A DNA stretch of 64,000 nt, from positions 11,804,462-11,868,461 of the forward strand of contig NC_134034.1 in NCBI RefSeq assembly GCF_964204645.1, in the 5' to 3' direction. Shown piece after piece: positions 42,301 to 51,300 of the stretch. The notes under the pieces were generated by a model. The model was given only the letters and a program-made list of their open reading frames with translations, had not been told where the DNA came from and ran no database searches. The DNA comes from Tubulanus polymorphus (Eukaryota > Nemertea > Palaeonemertea > Tubulaniformes > Tubulanidae). Each line of letters begins with the position of its first letter. Positions within the stretch are counted from its first letter, which is position 1. The translations under genes and the position numbers were made by a program.

Positions 42301-45300
42301 ACGTAATAAAATATATATACATCAATTATTTACAATACTATATATACTATTGGAGGGATCTATATACATCTAAGCCGGTCTTAATGAATTTAGCTAAGTT
42401 GACCGTTGGGTTTTTCAGAATATCAAGGGTATTAAAGGTATTCAAATTCAAAAAGTTTTTGCGTTGTTCGTTAAGTAAGGTACAGTCAAACAGAAAATGG
42501 GATCCGTCACCTAAAGTATTACAAGTGGGGCATTGCTCATCACGCCATCTGGTGGTATAACCGGTGTTGTAGCTCCCCATTATGATCCTACTGTATGATT
42601 TTAATCAATATACGGGAGTAAATTAACTCGGTGATTTATACATACTTGTTGTTGTAGGTACCGCAGAGACCGATAGTTTTGTCCTTGAAATTAGAACTGA
42701 TCGCCAATTCCATAAATGCGTCTCCGTCAAACAACATGGAAAAATCGTAATTCGTATTTTCATACTTGATGTACTGCGTTGACACTTCTCGAATGAACAC
42801 GCCATCTTTCTCGTACGGCAAGTTTAAAATCGTCCTTCTGTTCAAAGTTTGCATATGCGCAGTGAATCCACCACTGACCTGGCCTCCGATGCGGCTGATC
42901 CTAAAAAGATAGTTTTGGATTTGAATATATATCGATAATTGAATTGAATTAAACGGCAATCAGTCGAGCTCGATATATTGATGACCTAGTGCACATCCAC
43001 TCGGAAAGTAATTATTAGAATTAATCAAAAATAAAATAAGAGTTATGAAATATATTTGATGACAGAATAAACGCCAAAATTCATAATTGTAATTGTTAGT
43101 TTGAACCGCCAATATTGATGACGTAGTGCACATCGACTCACACAGAACGCCTTACATAACGCATACTAGGTATCAATGTATATAAACATCAATTGTAACG
43201 GTTTGTACGGCGAAAAAAATACCGATTAGTGATGTTAAAAATGGATATATACACTTGCTCGACAAGAATTTTTTTTTCAAAACACTTACTCATAGGTGAC
43301 CAACTTCTCGCCGATACCGGTAGAAATCATCAGTTTCTTTACTTCGCTTTCCAGAGGCTGGACGAGCGAGTTCTCGACAGCAATACTGATCGGAATGCTG
43401 ATTGATTCTTTTCCCGAGGTCGTCTGACTGGGCATCATCAGGTAATAACTACAGCCGGGTCCCTCGAACGAGTAACGTCTTCCGTCGAATGTCGTGAAAT
43501 GCGGCAACGCAATTTGACACCGGGCCATACAGTTTGGCTTTGATTTTCGATCCCATTTACCGAACTGTTTACATGTTCTGTCGGAAGAAGACATTTAAAA
43601 TCAGCAAGCGCTGGTTCAAAGTCATGAGTACAGTACACAGTCATGGGGTCTTAAATCTTAAGACTGGTCTTTAAGTTGTTAGATTGGCTATAGAACCAAA
43701 ACGAGCTTAGACTGGCCCCAATTAAGTTGTTGGATTGGCTATAGAACCAAAACGAGCTTAGACTGGCCCCAATTAAGTTGTTGGATTTGGATTGGCTATA
43801 GAACCAAAACGAGCTTAGACTGGCCCTTATTAAGTTAGAACCAAAACGAGCTTAGACTAGCCTAAAGTTGTTAGATTAGCTATAGAACCGAAATGAGTTC
43901 AGACTGGTCTTAAGATGTTATAGAACCAAAATGAGCTTGGTCTCAGGTTATTTGATTGGCTATAGGTATAATTTGGTCTTAGGGGGGTCTTAAAGCAAAG
44001 CCATGATTGTGCAACTGGTTCTGCAGCGGGGATCCAGAGGATCTTACGAGACATTCGCAAGATCTTCACTTTTTTGAAAACATAAAGGTACTTCGTCAAA
44101 AAGGGCAAAATCTTGTCGGAAAAAATCCTAAAAACGGCAATTTCTGTAAGACTTGTTATATAATTGCCACGTGATCAACCATGATGACACGTCATGAATG
44201 GATGAATGCTTACATTTGAATACAGCCGGAGGTATATTCGTAACCTTGAGGGTAGAATGTATCGTCGTCATCCGGTCGGCGACATGCGCACTGCTTCTCG
44301 TCGACGCACGTGTCTTTCGACAGTTTTTGATTGTTCGGACAGTAACAGCCGTCTAGACATCCAGACGCGCAGCTCGACGTCGAGCCGCAAACTTGATTGC
44401 ACGATTTTCCACATTCCTTCCATACTTGCCCGCTAGGACAGACGTTGGCGCCGACTTCTGCAATGAAAATCAGACAAAATTATGATCATTGCGCTTTATT
44501 TGCACCTAGTGGTCGAAAAAGCTTTTTGACGCCGTAAAAACCGTTCCAATAATGTTTATACACATTGATACCTAGTACGCGTTATTTAAGGGCGGTTCTT
44601 TGCGAGTCGATGCGCACTACGTCATCAATATTGGCGTTTCGAAATAACAAATTCAATTGTGAATTTTGGCCTTTATCTTGTAATTGAATATATTTCATGA
44701 CTCCTATTGTATTTTTGATCGATGGTAATTGTTCTAATGATATTTTGATTATGAGATTTTAAGATAACTATTATAATATTTTAGTAGCTTTTAGTGATTA
44801 CTTTTGCCAGGATGTGCACTGCGTCATCGATATATCGGGACTAGACTGGTGGCCGGTCATTTCAATTTATCATCTTTTATTATTATCATACTTTATTCGC
44901 GAATCAAATTTACATTAGAAAATTACAGGTGATAATATGGTAATGTAATTTAAGTCGATGGATACCGGGAGCAATTAAAAACAAATCCAAAATAACTCCT
45001 TATCAACCTATATGTTATATGATTTAAATCATAATATTTTTGAGGTCGACAATACGGGTACGAAGCAATATATGTGTTACTCTTTCGAGGCGTCGATAAA
45101 CTTTCAAGTTAGATTTCTTGTTGCCAACTCACCGCAATTCATCGGTGTTCTCCATTGGGAGAATACGACACCTTTGTGTGAACAGACACGACTATATTCC
45201 TGGAACGCTACACATCGCGAACTGAGGTCCTCTTTGCCGTCGACTACATGGGCGCAAATGTCAAACATACATGCCTCGTAGTAACCTGCAGGGTCGACTT

Positions 45301-48300
45301 TCGAGTGACAGGCTTGGAATGTAGAATCGTTCAACGGCTTGCATTGCTGTTTGACTGTGTCGTACTGTTTGTAAATAGAAAAAAAATAGGATCGTCCGAA
45401 AAACGTCCGTTTGTGATAGAAATAATGTTGCCAATTAAGGAGAAGTAACACCCGAGCTGCTACTAGGCCAGGTACGCATTTATTCATGGGTGGAGGGAGG
45501 CAATACAGCAAAGTACGGGATTCGAAACCCGCTACGCTCTAACCACTCGGCCACACCGCTCATCTGAAGGCCGTCCTTATAGCCGACAAACGTACATTCT
45601 CGATAAAACGTTCCAACGAACTTCGGGAGACCAGAAAATCTGTTCGTCATAACCGATAGTTCGTTATATCCAGTGTGAAATTAAATTATCAAAATTGTCC
45701 CAATTGCGAGGAAATTCTAGGTTTGTAAGAACCGATAAATCGTTATATCTGTTTCATTGTTACAACGAGGTTCTAGCTCAAGGAAACATTCCCCAGACTC
45801 GTTCTTCGTTTGTATTGTGAGATTTCAACGTATCATCGAGAATATATGCAAATTAGTCAATGCCCGTTGTATAAATTATGCAAATTTCTTACCATTTCTC
45901 GTTTTTGATTTTGCAATGTGACGCACGGATGTATAATGGCGTTCATAGGTCCTCCACTCGAACTTTGAAGCCACGACTGCATGAACTGCGACACGTCGGT
46001 GGTGATTGTTCCAGCCTGGGTGCGGAAATCGTTTCCTTTGTTACCATCGTATAAGCCGCACAGACCGCATAAACTGTTTTTCAAATTTTTCGCGGCGTAA
46101 ACGTAGACTCCGTTCTCTCCGTCGAAGTAGACGTACACATCTATTCAGTTAGATAGAGAAATTAGAGGATATCGTCGTGACCGTTTTTAAAATACCCCGA
46201 TAGTTAGGTTTCAATGAGGCTTACAAGTCGAGGGATGTTTGAGATTAGGGCAGTGATGTATGTTGGACCTAGCCCTCCCTCCTGTCCAGAACAAATTCAC
46301 ATACTTACTTTCTATTCTCAAAGCGACCTTTGTGTAGATGCCGTCGTGCATTATGGAAACACTTTGTGTGATTACTGGTAAATCTACTGGCACATTTTTC
46401 GAAGTGACGACCTTTCCTCCCTGTTCGATCGTGTAGCTGTCTGACCCAGCCATGATCTGCGAACCGAAGTTTTAAAACGAATTATTTCATACTGATTTTC
46501 AGGGGGGGGGGGGATTCACGGGCAGACTTTTGACCCGAGCGCGAAGAAACGAAAAAGATACGTATAGTGTCATGGCAGCAAAAAATTGGGTCTGGAACAT
46601 TTTGACATTGCAGCATATTTTCTGACGCAATTTCCAGATGCTTGAGTGACATTTAAACGAAAATTAGTGTATATGTCCAGCTCAGAGGACTGTCCTTTTA
46701 TTAGTTATGGGTGGAAAATTGCCGTTGTCTTTCAAAAGGGTACAGGGAAATTGAAGCACGTTCCCGTGAGAGTCGCTGATAGAGTTCAAACGTAAATTTG
46801 AAGAAAGTAACGAGAGCGTTCGAGTTCTGAAATTAACGGATTATACGTACCATCAATGATGGTGTGCAGGCGTAATTGTTTGTCGTACAGCCCGTTGTAT
46901 ATTGCACTGACCAGGTATTCTTGTTGCAATCCTGAACTAACGTGTAACGACCGGTGGCCATTTGATTGTACGCGACTCCGTCAAATGTGATGAAATGTTT
47001 GCCTTCTAATGCGTTACACTCGGCGTGTTCGGGGTGGAGAGCGGTTGCGGACGTTGCTTCAAGATAAAATCAGTTTAATCCTATTAGAAAACGTCATGTT
47101 TTTCATAGAAATAGGGAACCTCCAACGCTACTGTGGCAATTGGGGATTCCGCTTATGGCAAGCGAGGGTTCACCAGGCGGCGCTTGCGATTACTCGGTCT
47201 TTCGCATTCAATTTTAGTAAAAGGAACTTTTCTATAACCAATCGCTGAGTAGAAAATGAATTCTGAGTATATTTTGTTGGGCCTGTGATAATGTTCGGAT
47301 TCGGGAGCCTAAAGATCAGTTCAAACTTGATCGATAATAAACCAATTTTGACTACGTAGATCGAAGACATCGCATCTTGTCATGGGGAGAAAACTGGTTT
47401 ACCGGTCGCTATTGTACTCAGTACAGATGGCCGAATTAGGAACAAAATTATTATCTGTGTTCTTACACACGGCAGTTTATCATAAACTCACCAGATAGCG
47501 CATTAACCTGTCTTGCTATTCTGATATCTGAAATAAAGTAATCGTTAAACATTGATTATATTCACAGCAGTAGAAACAAATCTATCCGTAAATGAAGAAA
47601 ATTGAATTCATCTCAAATTCATAACTGCTATGGGCTCAGGGAACATAGACTTATTCTAACTGCACAGTGAAAATATACAACTGATATCAGATTCAAGTTG
47701 CTCGATTTATTACTTTGTTTGAATCAGTTCAATTTTGATTTTCACTTAGCCCAACTGGGCTAGCTCCATAAACTGGATCCTAGAACAAATTCCACAGTTG
47801 TGAGTTTCATGACGAAAATGAATTAATTTCAACTCGGAGCTAACTCTAACTCTGAACTGTGGAGCTGAATGCTGGAGTATAAAAGTCGGTGAATTTTTCT
47901 ATCATTTTGATTCGCCAGTTTTAAATGTCGGGTCCTACTTACAGGATGGAACGTGTTCTTCGCATTTCCTTCCTTGATATTCCGTATGACAAGTGCAGCG
48001 ATCTGGACCGACGCAGAATCCGCCGTGTTGACATGGTGGGTCGCAAATAGCTACAAAAACAAGTCGATTCGTGATTCCCTTTAACAAAGCCATCAATTTG
48101 TATTCAACTGGATAAATGAATACCTTGTTTTTCGTGTAAACTCATAACTAGAGAACTCATTCCTAAGTTTCTCCATTTGTTCAACTTATATATTATTAAT
48201 TTCTGTTCGAGGCCCTATTTCGGTATCAGACCCATTTTTAAGATCATACCCTCCTCTTAAGCCTTGTAATATAATGATCATTGTAATATAATCATCACTG

Positions 48301-51300
48301 GAATGATCATTCTAGACTTACGTTCGCAGTAGTTGGATTCGTTGTAACCTTGTGCGCAGATACAGGACAGGGTAGTCCTATCACAGCCCAGGTATCCCGG
48401 GGAATGCATACAATCAGTACACGGACCTAAAATACAATCACGCATTTAATTACATGAAAAAAAAACACCATTTCAAATTTTTTGAAAGATTATTATTTTG
48501 AATTTTTCGTCTGAATTGTCAGCGTTGTTGGAGAAATTTCAATTAAAAAACGTTGTAACATATTCAAATATGTTTGTATGAAACCGAATTATATTTCGTG
48601 AATCCAGAATGAATGCCTATTCATACGTAGTTGAAAATGAAACATTGAAATTCGTTAGATTTTTATCGTACAAAACCTCTAAAGGTCTACCTCGAGGACT
48701 ATACCCGAAGAATCCAGCGCTGAAAACGTCCTTTTAGCGAGAAATAAACAGCAAATTTTCGGCTGTTGCCATCAGAAATCTTACCGTAGAATGTTTCACA
48801 TTTGTCTCCTTTGTAATCTGGGTGGCATTCGCATTTGCCCGGCGCTAGACACTTGTGGGGGTCGGTACAGTGCGCTCCGCAACTAAACTCGCTACAGTCG
48901 TCTCCGAAATAACCTGGATGGCATTGGCATTTGTTCGGACCGACGCAGTTTCCGTACTTACAGCTCGGACAGGATGCTGCAACACATTGAATACGCGTTA
49001 TATGTTGATTTCTATATCGCTGATTCGATGATGAAATGATTCGAGTTGGCTTTTAAAGTAATTAATTTCTTATTAAATTTTCAGTCTTGTGATTAAGTGT
49101 TAGGATTGATCTTTATCATACAGTCAACCTAGCCTTACTGAGACGTGGCAGACCTTTGACTAAGTCGAACAAAAACATAATCATTTTCTAATTTCCGTAT
49201 TTAGCCAGTCCCAATTTGTCGTAGTTAAGCGAGGTTTACTATTATTCACGGATCACGGTACTATTTCGATTATTCGTTAAGAAGAGGTCGATGAAGTTGC
49301 TATTTTGAGGTTTCGGTTTTTCATTACCTTCTAAACACGCGTTTCCTTTGTAGCCGGTGCCGGAACAGTCGCACGTATCAGGAGCGATGCACTGACCTCC
49401 GTGATGACACGGATGACTGCAAACAGCTGTTCAAACAAACGAAAATCATTTCAGAAATAGAAATAATACTACACGTCAAATTTCATGTCCCTTATAATCA
49501 TAATCACACTCATTATTTTACGCGAATTCTTTTTATGCTTGAATAACTTGAATAACGAATTTTTTTCAAAGAAAATAAGATGGGAGGGCGAAGGTAGAAA
49601 TTAGAAAATTAAAAAAAAAAATCTTATAATAGGCGTTTTGAAATGGAACGGAACATTAAAAAAAGCAAAAATAGAAACTATTTTATCATTCGAGTATTTT
49701 CCACATGAAACCTCGGAAGTACTGAAGAAAAAGAAATTTCAAAGGCGTGAAAATTGTGATGAATTTGATTCAAATGATGGTCGATTGAAAAAAAAAACAA
49801 ATTCGTGAGAAAATCGTGAGATTGAAAATTGAGATGAACATAACTTTCACAAGTTACTAGATTGAAAATAAAGACGGACATATCAAAATCAAATTTGTTT
49901 TATTAAAAATTGTGAAAAAACACAGAGGAGGACTGGAAATAAATTTTCCGAATTCTGGGAGGCGGTGCTCCAAGTAATTAAAAAAGGCCTATGTAAGAAT
50001 TGGAGTTGTAGTTGGAGAGGGCAACAGAATAAATGAGAATATACCGAACCGTCCGCCGTACGATGTATTACCTTTATCACAGTGTTCGCCGGTCCAGCCT
50101 TCACAACAGTGGTTAATCTTAATCTTACGGTTATTGAACCGAATTTCAGGTCTTGTCACCGTCCTAGAATAAAACACACACAAATTACGTGAGAAATTAA
50201 CGATTTACGATGCGAACAAGTAATCTATGTGGAAGGACCCGAAAAAAAATGCAAATGAATTTCTATTTGAATTGAAAATGAAACATTTATATATGGAAGG
50301 AGCGAAAAATCAATTTTCTATCAAAATTGAAAATGGATTTTATTTTTAAAGTTTTTACCAAAAAAAATCTTTAAAAAAATCTATTTGTTCGTTCCAATCT
50401 TTTGTAAACAAGGGGCCGTTTTTAAACTTACATCATACGTACTTGTATGGAAGGAGCGAAAATCCATTTTCGATCGCGAATTTTATTTAGAGATATATTT
50501 ACCAAAAAAAGACCATAATTTTGTAGATTATTTCGTAGATAAGGGCCATTCTTTAGACGCAGCTAGCTACATATAACACCAATCAATAAAACTGATCCCT
50601 GAATCTAATTTAGCATGAATAAAAAGATGAAAAAAATAAAAGTTAATCATTTCATTAGATCATACGTACTGTTGTACTGTGCAGAGCTTCCGCCCGGAAT
50701 CCCAGATGATCTGGAATTTTTCCGGGGTTCTTTTGGCCCGTTCACAATTGAAGTACTCCATCAGTTCCTTGTGTTCGACGTCTTTTCGTTCGCGCACGAG
50801 CATCGTTTTGTATTTCGGACAAAAATGGCCGCTCCTTATCGGGATCTGATCGGCTTCAATTTTGTGCGCTAGAATTGAGTCGTCTCTGAAAGACACGGAG
50901 AGATCGTGGGATTTAGACGGGGAAGTCTAGAAATGTTGAACAAAAATAAAAACTACCGAACAGACGCCACCGTCGGATGCAAATATAAGTTATTGTACAA
51001 AACAGGCTGTAATTGGACAGTTTTCCCAATGATGCGGGACAATAGGTTTTAGAAACAGGTGCCATTCTATCTAGACTTAATCATTTGTCAAATTACTCCA
51101 AGATCTTGACAAGCGGCCCGATGAAAATAGAATAACATAAGGGCGGGGTCGAAACAAAGTGATATCATTATTTGTTGCATTTGAAGGCTCAAAGCTTTGC
51201 TGATATGGATGATGTTGGAAATCACTGTTGAGTCCAAAGCCTTTAGGGCAAGTTTTTAAAGACCAGTTTCAACTTAAACCCAGTGCGCTAACTCAATTGG

